The translations under genes were made by a program, and so were the position numbers. The notes under the pieces are model-generated. The model searched no databases, was not told the origin of the DNA, and saw only the letters and a list, made by a program, of their open reading frames with translations. From the NCBI RefSeq assembly GCF_003966695.1, contig NZ_AP018828.1, forward strand, positions 898,001 to 962,000: 64,000 bases of DNA, written 5' to 3'. The DNA comes from Asticcacaulis excentricus. Lineage in GTDB: Bacteria; Pseudomonadota; Alphaproteobacteria; Caulobacterales; Caulobacteraceae. Below, piece after piece: positions 36,799 to 44,573 of this stretch; position 1 is the first letter of the stretch, and each line of letters starts with the position of its first letter.

Positions 36799-39699
36799 TT
36801 ATGCGCCGCCTGTCAAGCGGGAGAGCGCCGCAGAATAGTTGGAAGCCTGGGCATTCCAGTAGGCGGCCGAACCGGCTGAACTGGTCTTCTTCTTGCTGTC
36901 GTCCGATGAGGTTGTATCTTCGCCATAGCGCAGGTAACGATAGGCGGAACGGACGTTTTTCAGGGCATCGTCCAGCGTCTTGATCGCCGCCGTGATGCTT
37001 TCCTCCGAGTTCAGATTGACGTCGGCATTGAACTTCAGGCCAAACAGCTTTTCTGTATCCGTTTTTGTCTTCTTCGAGGAAGACGAAGCGGAGGTGTCCT
37101 CCGCCGTGCGGACCAGACCTTCGGTCAGCCCCAGCCCTTCGAGGGCATCCTTGCCCGCCGGACCTTTGACGATTTCCATCTGGCTGGTCTTGTTCTGCGG
37201 CTCGATAACCAGTTGCGACTCGGCCTTGCCGGTCACCTTAGCCACCGTCACCTTGAGCTTGTACCCCGCCGCGCGCTGGATCTTCTTGGCCAGCGTGTCC
37301 AACGTGTCATTGGCCTCGATCATGATCTTTTTCTGCGAGCCACCGGCATCGCGCAGATAGAAGGAGTCCCCGGCGCGCACCGAAGTCCCTGAGGTCAGAA
37401 GCGTCGAATCCTTATACTCGATGGTGCCGCTGGGCAGGCCCAGCCTGTCCAGCACCGAGGCCCCATTGGTCGTGACGGCCATGGCCTGCGGATCGACCTC
37501 GCCGTCCTTGCCCGAATAGCGCTGGCTCCATTCAACCGTGCCGCTGGCCACGTCCATGCGCGCCAGATAGGCGTCGGCTTCGCCGATCTTGGTCGTACCG
37601 TCGATCTCGCCTTCGGTCTGCCCGGCGAAATAGACCTTGCCATCGGTGAACTGCACCTTGACGTTCTTTTCTTCCCCTGCCCCGCCATAATAGACGACCT
37701 TATCGCCAGCGGTGGAGGCGAAATCGGTAGAGACTGTGGCGGCAAAGGCGTCGGAATGCCCGTGGAAGGCGGTGGCACCCGATCCGCCGCCCAGAATACT
37801 GTCATTGCCGGTCGAGCCACCGACATAGACCTTACCATTATAGACGTCGATGGCGCCGATCTGCCCGCCCCCCAGACCGCCCAGATTGCGGGTGCCCGTC
37901 AGGGTTGGTTTGGCCGGGTCGCTGATGTCATAGGCGCGAAGGACGATATTGCCGTCTTCCACACCGGCGGCGTAGAGCGTATTACCATCGACCTTGACCG
38001 CGCTGGTCTGATCGGTGCCGGAGGTGCCATATTGCACCGTGGCGGTCGCTTTTCCGGTCGAGTCAAAACTGCGGATATAGGCGTCCCAGCCGCCCGCCGA
38101 ACCGACTCCGCCCTGCATGACGCTGCGCGTCTTGCCGGCCACCTGAACCGAGCCATCCGACCCGAAGGTCACCGCCAGAGCGGCATCTTCATCGGTGGAC
38201 CCAAAGCGCTTGGTCCACATTTCCTGACCGGCAGAATCAAACACGGTGACAAAACTGTCGGCAACCGTCTTGTTGGTGCCGGACGTCCCGCTGTCTTCCT
38301 TGGTCGAGGTCGTGGTGAAGGTCTTGCCATCCACCGTGTAGCTTGAGGTCGTGGTGGTAACGGTCGAAAGCGTACCGGTCACCGACCCGGCAATGGCGAC
38401 CTTGCCATCATCGCCGACGCTCAGCGCGTAGCCGGTGGCACTGTCGGCCGCGCCCAGGGTGCGGGCATAGACGACATTACCGGCCGAATCGTACTTGATG
38501 AGGGCGACGTCCTGCGTGCCCTTGATCGTCTGACCCTCTGTGGTGCCATCGACATCGGCCAGCACATAGACCGAGCCATCCGGCCCGGAAACCGTCTGAT
38601 GCACGGTCTTGATCGCGCCTTCAAGGTCGTTCTGGACGCTGCGGCCCGCCGTCCAGAAGGTATCGCCGGGCGCCGACACCGTATCGCCACCCGTGCTGAA
38701 CTTCACCATGCCGGTGGTTTGCTTGGGCGTGACGGTCTCGAACTTTTTGGTTTCCTTGTTGTATTTCGTCGTCTTGTCGGTATCGCCCGTCTTCTGCACG
38801 ACAAAAACCGAGTCCCCGGTGGGCGCGGCACTAAAGGTGAGGGCCTCTGTCGAATCGCCCTGTATCTTCAAGGAAAACGTATCGGGATTGGTGCCAACCT
38901 TGACGGTCTTGCCATTCACCTCAACCGTCTTGTCGCCGCCCGCCGTCCGCTGCACGGCGAACTTGGTCGAAAGCCCCGCCGCTTTGAGCTTGTCGTTGAT
39001 ATAGCTGACGACGCTCGACATCGAACGGGTTTCACTGCCCATTTCCGCAAGGTCGATGTGAACACTGATCGGGTCCGTCGTCCCCGTCCGCTTGACCGAA
39101 ATGTCAAAGGCCACATCGCCCTTGAAGGCCTCAACCTCACTGGTCGCCGTGCCCGAATGGATGTCCTTGGCGAAATAGGCCGTATCGGTGCGGGCGATGC
39201 CCACGCTCGATTTCAGCTTGTCGGTAATGGTCCCCTGCACAAGGTCCAGATGCTCGTAATCCGCATCCTTGACGTAGGTGCTGACCTCGCCGATGCCGGA
39301 ATCAAACCGACGGCGCAGCGTATTGAGTTCCGTCTTGTTGCTGATCGAGTCGGGATTGCTCCCCGTCAGAATCGACTGCGCCTTGGCCGCCACGGCGCGC
39401 AAGGAGTTCAGTCCGGTATAGAGGGTGTAGAGCTTTTTGTAGTCGTTCGACGCGCCAGCCAGATCGAGATTGACCGCCGATTCGCGAATAAAGCTTTTTC
39501 CTGAGAGGATATTCTTGACCAGCGTATCTTCCGGCGTGCCGCCCTTTTCCCACGGCGCGGTTGGCGCGCGGGTGGTGCCCGTAGGGCTGGTCGCCGTCGT
39601 TGGCGCAGCCGTATTGGCCGTACCGGAAGTGGCACGGGTCTTCGAGTTGAAATAACTCGTCAACAGGCTGGTATCGAACGACACGGTCATGAGGGTCAT
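36799..39699 (-). CDS. FlaEY-like flagellar protein with beta-propeller repeats
   Basis: About 966 residues. No Shine-Dalgarno decides between the ATGs at 39699 and 39690. There is no signal peptide. The N-terminal ~150 residues are helical. The middle (~350-730) has repeated propeller-like blades, such as DVALIKYDSAGNVVYARTLG, FVTVFDSAGQEMWTKRFG and AYLARMDVASGTVEWSQRYS. A helical C-terminus ends AAYWNAQASNYSAALSRLTG. The place beside flagellin, flaF, flbT and flmG genes and the size point to Caulobacter FlaEY, needed for filament formation. That is inferred from context and memory, not from an alignment. Confidence 0.65.
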   Translation of the reverse strand: MTLMTVSFDTSLLTSYFNSKTRATSGTANTAAPTTATSPTGTTRAPTAPWEKGGTPEDTLVKNILSGKSFIRESAVNLDLAGASNDYKKLYTLYTGLNSLRAVAAKAQSILTGSNPDSISNKTELNTLRRRFDSGIGEVSTYVKDADYEHLDLVQGTITDKLKSSVGIARTDTAYFAKDIHSGTATSEVEAFKGDVAFDISVKRTGTTDPISVHIDLAEMGSETRSMSSVVSYINDKLKAAGLSTKFAVQRTAGGDKTVEVNGKTVKVGTNPDTFSLKIQGDSTEALTFSAAPTGDSVFVVQKTGDTDKTTKYNKETKKFETVTPKQTTGMVKFSTGGDTVSAPGDTFWTAGRSVQNDLEGAIKTVHQTVSGPDGSVYVLADVDGTTEGQTIKGTQDVALIKYDSAGNVVYARTLGAADSATGYALSVGDDGKVAIAGSVTGTLSTVTTTTSSYTVDGKTFTTTSTKEDSGTSGTNKTVADSFVTVFDSAGQEMWTKRFGSTDEDAALAVTFGSDGSVQVAGKTRSVMQGGVGSAGGWDAYIRSFDSTGKATATVQYGTSGTDQTSAVKVDGNTLYAAGVEDGNIVLRAYDISDPAKPTLTGTRNLGGLGGGQIGAIDVYNGKVYVGGSTGNDSILGGGSGATAFHGHSDAFAATVSTDFASTAGDKVVYYGGAGEEKNVKVQFTDGKVYFAGQTEGEIDGTTKIGEADAYLARMDVASGTVEWSQRYSGKDGEVDPQAMAVTTNGASVLDRLGLPSGTIEYKDSTLLTSGTSVRAGDSFYLRDAGGSQKKIMIEANDTLDTLAKKIQRAAGYKLKVTVAKVTGKAESQLVIEPQNKTSQMEIVKGPAGKDALEGLGLTEGLVRTAEDTSASSSSKKTKTDTEKLFGLKFNADVNLNSEESITAAIKTLDDALKNVRSAYRYLRYGEDTTSSDDSKKKTSSAGSAAYWNAQASNYSAALSRLTGGA

Positions 39700-39731
39700 T
39701 GTCACAGATCAAAGCTTAAGAAGCGTTAACC

Positions 39732-39748
39732 CGCGGCAAAAAGGGCGA
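39732..39748. promoter_or_regulatory. FlbD (ftr)-like box upstream of the FlaEY-like gene
   Basis: The plus strand reads CGCGGCAAAAAGGGCGA. It fits the Caulobacter ftr pattern C-CGGC--AAA--GC-G, as I recall it, at 10 of 11 fixed positions. It lies about 33-50 bp upstream of the ATG. No sigma-54 promoter is evident beside it, so this is tentative. Confidence 0.35.
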
Positions 39749-39879
39749 GATCATTATGATTTCTCATAGAAACATAATGATCTCGCTTTTTGTTTCGCCC
39801 CTCGCCGGCCGGTGGCTTCGCCACCTTGGCCGCCGCCTCAATGGCGGCTTGAGCGGAATGATTACAGAAATCATTCCGC
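39745..39879 (+). repeat. Four-hairpin interspersed repeat, copy B
   Basis: The first stem is a perfect 14 bp, GCGAGATCATTATG/CATAATGATCTCGC (39745-39758 and 39773-39786), with a 14-nt loop. Then come GGTGGC/GCCACC, GCCGCC/GGCGGC and GCGGAATGATT/AATCATTCCGC (39853-39863 and 39869-39879). The middle third is almost identical to copy A at 26450. It lies between flagellin A and the FlaEY-like gene, upstream of the latter. Confidence 0.85.
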
Positions 39880-39934
39880 CCAAAAATATCAACGGCCGAA
39901 GATGCTTGAGCGCACCTGGCCAATGATGACAAAG

Positions 39935-39960
39935 AAAAAACCCGCCGGATGCCGGCGGGT
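39935..39960 (-). terminator. Flagellin A terminator
   Basis: ACCCGCCGG/CCGGCGGGT (39940-39948 and 39952-39960), 3-nt loop, then a T-run on the minus strand. It begins 26 bp after the flagellin A stop. Confidence 0.92.
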
Positions 39961-39986
39961 TTGCTCAGGCTGCGTAAAGTAAGCGC

Positions 39987-40820
39987 CTACTGGAAGAGTC
40001 GGAGGATGGCCTGCGGCGACTGGTTGGCAATCGACAGGGCCTGCGTGCCCAATTGTTGCTGCACCTGAAGGGCCTGCAAGCGGGCGCTTTCCTTGGCCAG
40101 ATCGGCGTCAACCAGGTTGCCGATGCCGACTTCGATAGCGCCGGAGAGTTTGGCGACGAAGTTTTGACGCCCCTCGATCTGCTTGGCTTCCGAACCCAGC
40201 GCAGCAAGGCTGGCATTAACGTTGTTGATCGAGGCATCCAGACGGGCCAGAGCCGACGTCGCCCGGGTCAGGGTCAGCACATTGGCCGCCGCCGACAGCG
40301 TGATAATCGTGCCCCCCAGACTGAAATTGCGCGACGACAGGGTTACAACCGAACTACCATCGGCGTTATCGATAAATTTAATGCCGTTCGTGATCGTGCC
40401 GTTAAGCAGGTTGGTGCCATCGAAAGACGAATTGGCTACGGCATGGCTGATCTGACGGAGAAGTTCGCGGAAATCACCATTCAGAGCGTTTCGCGAGGCC
40501 GTTGAAAGCGACGGGTCCATGGCCGAAACGACCTTGTCGCGCATCTGTACCAGAAGGTCGGAGACCGACTCCCCGGCCGCCAGCGTCACGTCAGCGACCG
40601 ATGTCGCCCGGTTAAGCGAGTTTTTCACCGCACTGAGCGAGCTGAGGTCAGCGCGCTGCCCCTGCGCGATCGAATACAGGGCCGCATTGTCCTTAGCGCT
40701 GGACACCTCAAGGCCTGTGGAGATCTTGGTTTGCGTCGATTCCAGTTTGCGGGTCGTTGCATTCAGATTTTGCAACGCCGTCATGGCAGTCTTGTTGGTA
40801 TTGACGCTTACCGTCGGCAT
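39987..40820 (-). CDS. Flagellin A (divergent paralogue)
   Basis: 277 residues with intact flagellin ends: VSVNTNKTAMTALQNLNATT at the N-terminus and [20 protein letters not shown] at the C-terminus, the D0/D1 helices that build the filament core. The central domain is short, as in other Caulobacterales flagellins. It is clearly further from B and C than they are from each other, for example TTRKLESTQTKISTG against [15 protein letters not shown]. It could be the FljJ-like specialised paralogue. GGAGA lies 9 bases before the ATG. No sigma-54 box is visible upstream, so it may be transcribed with flaG. Confidence 0.93.
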   Translation of the reverse strand: MPTVSVNTNKTAMTALQNLNATTRKLESTQTKISTGLEVSSAKDNAALYSIAQGQRADLSSLSAVKNSLNRATSVADVTLAAGESVSDLLVQMRDKVVSAMDPSLSTASRNALNGDFRELLRQISHAVANSSFDGTNLLNGTITNGIKFIDNADGSSVVTLSSRNFSLGGTIITLSAAANVLTLTRATSALARLDASINNVNASLAALGSEAKQIEGRQNFVAKLSGAIEVGIGNLVDADLAKESARLQALQVQQQLGTQALSIANQSPQAILRLFQ

Positions 40821-40957
40821 GAGGATTCTCCATATACGCTACGACTCAGAAGTCTTAACGAACATGGTAACCAAAAGGTTAATTCATGCAAACGCCTTTA
40901 TCCGCGACCTTGGCAGGTACGCGGTAAATATAACAGCTCACAATCCGGAAAAAGACG

Positions 40958-41287
40958 TCAGATATCGGTCCTGACGATGCTTCCCGCTTTGTAACTTCTC
41001 GATTTTTGCATTTCCAGCAGCTCCTTTTGCGGGAACTGGCGGACCACCTCGCCGGTATAGCGGTCAATCGCGCGATAGATGAACTCACCACTGTCGGGGT
41101 CCTTATCTATCGTCAGTTTGAGCATATAGGCCGGTTGAGATTGCGCCCGGTCATGATTCGACAGACCGTTTTCCGTCTGGTTGCCCGAGGTTGCCGGAGC
41201 GACTTCCTGAACAGGCTTGACCGGCTCCACGGGCTTAACCTGAGTGGGGTCGGTGACGGCGGGCGGGGTTACAGCATTCGTAAACAT
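40958..41287 (-). CDS. flaG: FlaG family flagellar protein
   Basis: 109 residues. A disordered Pro/Val-rich N-terminal half is followed by the FlaG domain: LTIDKDPDSGEFIYRAIDRY then TGEVVRQFPQKELLEMQ. FlaG proteins affect filament length or flagellin export. GGAG directly abuts the ATG at 41287 with no spacer, which would make initiation inefficient. It lies between flagellins A and B. Confidence 0.85.
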   Translation of the reverse strand: MFTNAVTPPAVTDPTQVKPVEPVKPVQEVAPATSGNQTENGLSNHDRAQSQPAYMLKLTIDKDPDSGEFIYRAIDRYTGEVVRQFPQKELLEMQKSRSYKAGSIVRTDI

Positions 41288-41370
41288 CTCCTGTATTACG
41301 CACGGCGACTTACGCCGATGCGCCCTCTGTTTATGATCGTGATGCCGAGCCAGACATCAGATCAGAGAAA

Positions 41371-41398
41371 AAGGGGGCGGACGTCGAAACGCCGCCCC
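41371..41398 (-). terminator. Flagellin B terminator
   Basis: GGGGGCGG (41372-41379) pairs with CCGCCCCC (about 41391-41398), followed on the minus strand by a T-run. It starts about 10 bp after the flagellin B stop. Confidence 0.88.
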
Positions 41399-41407
41399 CG
41401 TCATTCC

Positions 41408-42226
41408 TTAACGGAACAGGCTCAGAACCGTCGAAGTCGATTGGTTCGCAATCGACAGGGCCTGAACGCCAAGCTGTTGCTTGGTTTGCAGGGCCTGCAG
41501 CTTCGCGCTTTCCTTCGCCAGGTCGGCATCCACAAGGTTGCCGATCCCGTTTTCGATCGAGTCAGACAGCTTGCTGATGAAGTTGGCGTGGTTAGCCAGC
41601 GACTTCGAAGACGTACCGAGCTTCGCCAGCTTGGCCGAAACGTCGTCGATCTTGGTCGCGAGGGTCGCAACCGCCGCCGAAGCCGTAGCCTTGGTGCCGA
41701 TCGTCGTCGCGTTGATACCCAGACCCGTCAGAGACAGGTTTTGAGCCGCAACGGTCAGCGTACCACCGGAGTCGTTGGCCAGAGCCGAGAGGGCCGAGCC
41801 ACCTTGCTTGATGATGTTGATGCCGTTGAACGTCGCGTTGTTGACGGTCTTGCCGATCTGGTCGCGGATCGCCTTGAAATCTTCGTTCAGAGCGGTGCGG
41901 CTGGCCGTGCTCAAGCTGGAGTCAGACGCTGCGAGGGCCTTTTCCTTCAACTGCGAGAGCATGTCGGAAACGGATTCGCCGGCCGAGATGGCCACATCGA
42001 CGACAGATTGGTTACGGGAGAGCGATTCCTGAACCGCGTTGAGCGAGGAAACCTGAGCGCGCTGCCCTTGGGCGATGGCGAAGACGGCGCCGTTGTCCTT
42101 GGCGCTGGCGACCTTCTGGCCCGTGTTGATACGGGTTTGGGTCGTTTGCAGGTCGGCGTTGGTCTTGTTCAGGTTTTGCAGAGCAATCATAGCTCCGCTG
42201 TTGGTATTCACGCTATTGAGCGCCAT
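41408..42226 (-). CDS. Flagellin B
   Basis: 272 residues: [20 protein letters not shown] at the start, [20 protein letters not shown], and [20 protein letters not shown] with [11 protein letters not shown] at the end. It is a filament subunit, exported by the flagellar apparatus without a signal peptide. It has its own sigma-54-like promoter, three ftr boxes and a terminator. The Shine-Dalgarno AAGGA lies in the loop of a small hairpin in the leader, a likely point of translational control (FlbT in Caulobacter acts on flagellin mRNA leaders). Confidence 0.96.
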   Translation of the reverse strand: MALNSVNTNSGAMIALQNLNKTNADLQTTQTRINTGQKVASAKDNGAVFAIAQGQRAQVSSLNAVQESLSRNQSVVDVAISAGESVSDMLSQLKEKALAASDSSLSTASRTALNEDFKAIRDQIGKTVNNATFNGINIIKQGGSALSALANDSGGTLTVAAQNLSLTGLGINATTIGTKATASAAVATLATKIDDVSAKLAKLGTSSKSLANHANFISKLSDSIENGIGNLVDADLAKESAKLQALQTKQQLGVQALSIANQSTSTVLSLFR

Positions 42227-42229
42227 AGG

Positions 42230-42247
42230 TCTAGTCCTTCTTCTAGA
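42230..42247 (-). promoter_or_regulatory. Hairpin presenting the flagellin B Shine-Dalgarno site
   Basis: On the minus strand TCTAG (42247-42243) pairs with CTAGA (42234-42230) around the loop AAGAAGGA, which holds the AAGGA site (42239-42235). The ATG is at 42226. The stem is only 5 bp, so it would need a bound protein or further contacts to matter. Confidence 0.45.
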
Positions 42248-42297
42248 TGAACCGGAGACATTTTGTCGTCCGGCGGCATTTTGCCTGACCCTTTGGC

Positions 42298-42313
42298 TGC
42301 AAGCGGCGGGCCA
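42298..42313 (-). promoter_or_regulatory. Sigma-54 (-24/-12) promoter of flagellin B
   Basis: The minus strand reads TGGCCC-N5-TTGCA, against the consensus TGGCAC-N5-TTGCW. The predicted transcript starts near 42287, leaving a ~60-nt leader. A CGGCATTTTGCC box (42274-42285, plus strand) lies at the predicted start site and resembles half an ftr site. Confidence 0.75.
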
Positions 42314-42388
42314 AACCTCCGCTTACGGAAAATCACCGTATGCAATTGAAATATAAGCGTTATACATGCCTTAACCACACCCCTGAGC

Positions 42389-42443
42389 CGGCAGTTTTTG
42401 CCGCTTATCGGCAGTTTTTGCCTGGTCCGGCAGTTTTTGCCGC
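42389..42443 (-). promoter_or_regulatory. Three tandem FlbD (ftr)-like boxes
   Basis: CGGCAGTTTTTGCC occurs at 42389-42402, 42409-42422 and 42428-42441, spaced 20 and 19 bp, so nearly on one face of the helix. On the minus strand the third reads CGCGGCAAAAACTGCCG, matching every fixed position of the ftr pattern C-CGGC--AAA--GC-G as I recall it. The boxes lie about 75-145 bp upstream of the flagellin B promoter, a normal enhancer distance. Confidence 0.75.
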
Positions 42444-42456
42444 GCGCGTTTTGGGC

Positions 42457-42501
42457 AAAAAGAAAGCCGGAGCCGGGACCGCCTGGACCCGCAACTCCGG
42501 C
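42457..42501 (-). terminator. Flagellin C terminator
   Basis: On the minus strand GCCGGAG (42501-42495) pairs with CTCCGGC (42472-42466) around a 22-nt loop, followed by TTTCTTTTT. It begins 12 bp after the stop. Confidence 0.75.
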
Positions 42502-42512
42502 CTTTAAAGACC

Positions 42513-43343
42513 TTACTGGAACAGCCGGGTAACGACACCCGGAGCCTGATTGGCGATAGACAAGGCCTGCACACCCAACTGCTGCTTGGTTTGCAAGGCC
42601 TGAAGCTTCGCACTTTCCTTGGCCAGATCGGCGTCCACAAGGTTGCCGATCCCCGATTCCATCGAGTCGACCAACTTCGAAACAAACTGTGCGTGCGCAT
42701 CCAGCGACTTCGATGACGTCCCCAGACGGCCAAGCGCCGCAGACACATTGGCAATCGACACATCTACGGCATCGGCAATGGTCTTTGCCTGCGCCGCCGA
42801 AGTAAAGGCCGAACCCGCCGAAAGCGTGATCGTGCTGCCCGTCAGGCTGAGGTCCTGCGCCGCCACGGTCAGCTTTGACGAGCCGTCCGCATTAGCCAGG
42901 GGAGCAATCGCCGTGGCGCCGTTTTTGATCAGGTTGACCCCGTTGAACGTCGCATTGTTCACCGTTTTCGAAATCTGATCGCGCAGCGCCTTGAAATCTT
43001 CGTTCAACGCCTGACGACTGACCGTGGTCAGGGACGTATCCGAAGCCGCGAGTGCCTTCTCCTTCATCTGGGTCAACATATCCGCAACGCTTTCGCCGGC
43101 GGAGATCGCTACATCGACGGCCGATTTAGCCCGATCAAGCGAGTCCGTCACCGCACCAAGGGAAGATACATCCGAGCGCTGGCGGGTGGCGATGGCGTAA
43201 ACCGCCCCGTTATCCTTGGCGCTCGCAACCCTCAACCCTGTATTGATGCGGGTTTGCGTGGTTTGCAGTTCGTTGTTGGTTTTGTTCAGGTTTTGCAGGG
43301 CGATCATCGCACCCGCATTGGTATTGATCGACATATTCGGCAT
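42513..43343 (-). CDS. Flagellin C
   Basis: 276 residues from the ATG at 43343 (AAAGGA upstream): [20 protein letters not shown], and [20 protein letters not shown] at the C-terminus. It is a close paralogue of flagellin B: the N- and C-terminal thirds are nearly the same, the middle differs. It has its own sigma-54-like promoter and an upstream ftr-like box. The open frame upstream of 43343 is not flagellin-like. Confidence 0.96.
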   Translation of the reverse strand: MPNMSINTNAGAMIALQNLNKTNNELQTTQTRINTGLRVASAKDNGAVYAIATRQRSDVSSLGAVTDSLDRAKSAVDVAISAGESVADMLTQMKEKALAASDTSLTTVSRQALNEDFKALRDQISKTVNNATFNGVNLIKNGATAIAPLANADGSSKLTVAAQDLSLTGSTITLSAGSAFTSAAQAKTIADAVDVSIANVSAALGRLGTSSKSLDAHAQFVSKLVDSMESGIGNLVDADLAKESAKLQALQTKQQLGVQALSIANQAPGVVTRLFQ

Positions 43344-43421
43344 CGATAACGTCCTTTCCATTCTGGTCGGGGATTTGACCGGCAATTTTGCCGCAAAGCC
43401 ATTTTGGCCTGCCCGTTACCT

Positions 43422-43437
43422 AGCAATGGAAATGCCA
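43422..43437 (-). promoter_or_regulatory. Sigma-54 (-24/-12) promoter of flagellin C
   Basis: The minus strand reads TGGCAT-N5-TTGCT, one mismatch from consensus. Predicted transcript start near 43411, giving a ~67-nt leader. A palindromic CGGCAATTTTGCCG (43380-43393) lies in the leader region, comparable to the box at the flagellin B start site. Confidence 0.78.
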
Positions 43438-43540
43438 GCCCGTAAGATCGCGTTAAATATTTTTATCGTTGTTTTTAATGGATATTTTTAAATTGAAAAA
43501 GGCAGGAATCAGTGACTCCCGCCCTTACCCTCCGGCCCTG

Positions 43541-43557
43541 CCCGGCAAAATCTGCAT
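43541..43557. promoter_or_regulatory. FlbD (ftr)-like box upstream of flagellin C
   Basis: The plus strand reads CCCGGCAAAATCTGCAT, close to the ftr pattern with mismatches at the 3' end. It lies ~105-120 bp upstream of the flagellin C promoter, just past the flaF stop. Confidence 0.5.
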
Positions 43558-43569
43558 CAGGGTGAATTT

Positions 43570-43980
43570 TTAACCGAGTGACGCCCGCACCGTGCCAACA
43601 AAGGCCGGATCGGCAGCCGGCGCCGCGTCCTGACGCGGCATCAGGCCCTGCATGATCAGGCGATTGACCTCGATCAGCGGCGCAATTTCTTCCTGACCGC
43701 GCATGACGGCCGAGGTATGACGGTTGACCCAGATTGACAGGGACACGATCTGCGCGCGCAGGGTTTCAGGCAGGCCATTGCCCGGCAGGGCGCAATCCGT
43801 CCCCAGAACCGACCACAGACGGCGGTTCCAGTCGAGCGCATCCATGCGACGGGAAACCTCGCTCCGGTCGAGCTCGGCCGCTTCCATCAGCGCGCGGGTA
43901 ACCTGACCGAACAGACGATACTCCGTCTGGCGCGGATCTTCACTCCGCTGAGCCGTCTTCTGATAGGCCTGTAGAGACAT
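43570..43980 (-). CDS. flaF: Flagellar biosynthesis regulator FlaF
   Basis: 136 residues from the ATG at 43980 ([20 protein letters not shown]); an upstream TTG in frame has no support. The family core is [18 protein letters not shown] and [20 protein letters not shown]. In Caulobacter FlaF promotes flagellin secretion and opposes FlbT. It overlaps the 3' end of flbT by 41 bases, so the two are probably coupled. No flagellin promoter elements interrupt the pair. Confidence 0.93.
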   Translation of the reverse strand: MSLQAYQKTAQRSEDPRQTEYRLFGQVTRALMEAAELDRSEVSRRMDALDWNRRLWSVLGTDCALPGNGLPETLRAQIVSLSIWVNRHTSAVMRGQEEIAPLIEVNRLIMQGLMPRQDAAPAADPAFVGTVRASLG

Positions 43981-44365
43981 GTCCAAGTCTTTCGTCTTCG
44001 TACTCGATAAGCTTACGGCAGCCCATCAGGGCCTTGTAATATTCGCGCCCCATGATGGCTTTGGAGATCACCACACATTCCGCCAGAATGGCCGGATTGG
44101 CGATGACGCTCATGAATTCGGTCATGCGCGTCAGGAATTCGTCGTAGTATTTTTCCGCCCCCGCCTCATCGAGGTACATCATCATCACCGGGAAGTAGAT
44201 GTGACGCGACGGAGAGGTGACCTCGCTGGCCTGCATGATGTCTTTTTCACGCAGCACCGAGGCCTTGTTCTGGAGCACAAGCGAACACCGGCGGTCACCG
44301 TTCTGCACGACGGCACCGTTGAGAACAAATTTTTCACCCGGCTTGAGCGACAGTTTGAGCGGCAT
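43940..44365 (-). CDS. flbT: Flagellin translation regulator FlbT
   Basis: 141 residues, matching the family length. It starts [20 protein letters not shown] and has [16 protein letters not shown] and [20 protein letters not shown], all typical of FlbT. In Caulobacter FlbT binds flagellin mRNA leaders and blocks translation until the hook is finished. AAAGGA lies upstream of the ATG at 44365. It overlaps flaF and is divergent from the flmG-like gene. Confidence 0.95.
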   Translation of the reverse strand: MPLKLSLKPGEKFVLNGAVVQNGDRRCSLVLQNKASVLREKDIMQASEVTSPSRHIYFPVMMMYLDEAGAEKYYDEFLTRMTEFMSVIANPAILAECVVISKAIMGREYYKALMGCRKLIEYEDERLGHVSTGLSEDGSAE

Positions 44366-44393
44366 GTGAGTCCTTTTGGCCAGCAGCTTAGGC

Positions 44394-44423
44394 TTCGCAC
44401 GGTTAATATCCGGTTTCGCACGG
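44394..44423. promoter_or_regulatory. Direct repeats between flbT and the flmG-like gene
   Basis: TTCGCACGG occurs at 44394-44402 and 44415-44423, 21 bp (two helical turns) apart, in the 208-bp divergent region. GGTTAATATC lies between. This is a candidate operator for flbT-flaF or flmG; I recognise no known binding site. Confidence 0.4.
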
Positions 44424-44573
44424 CCGCAAATATAACGGGCGTAACGCTATCCTGATCTTAATCGAATCATCGCATAAGATTGCACGTTCATGACCATCTG
44501 TCCTCACCTTCGGTCAAATGCCCCATACAGAAAGCGGCACGAGCGTGGGGCACAGACGGGTGCGGAGAGTCCA

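Noticed and set aside
42389-42443. Short direct repeats as a possible CRISPR fragment
   Set aside because: Only three 14-bp units with 5-6-bp gaps; they fit FlbD boxes ahead of a sigma-54 promoter and there are no cas genes.
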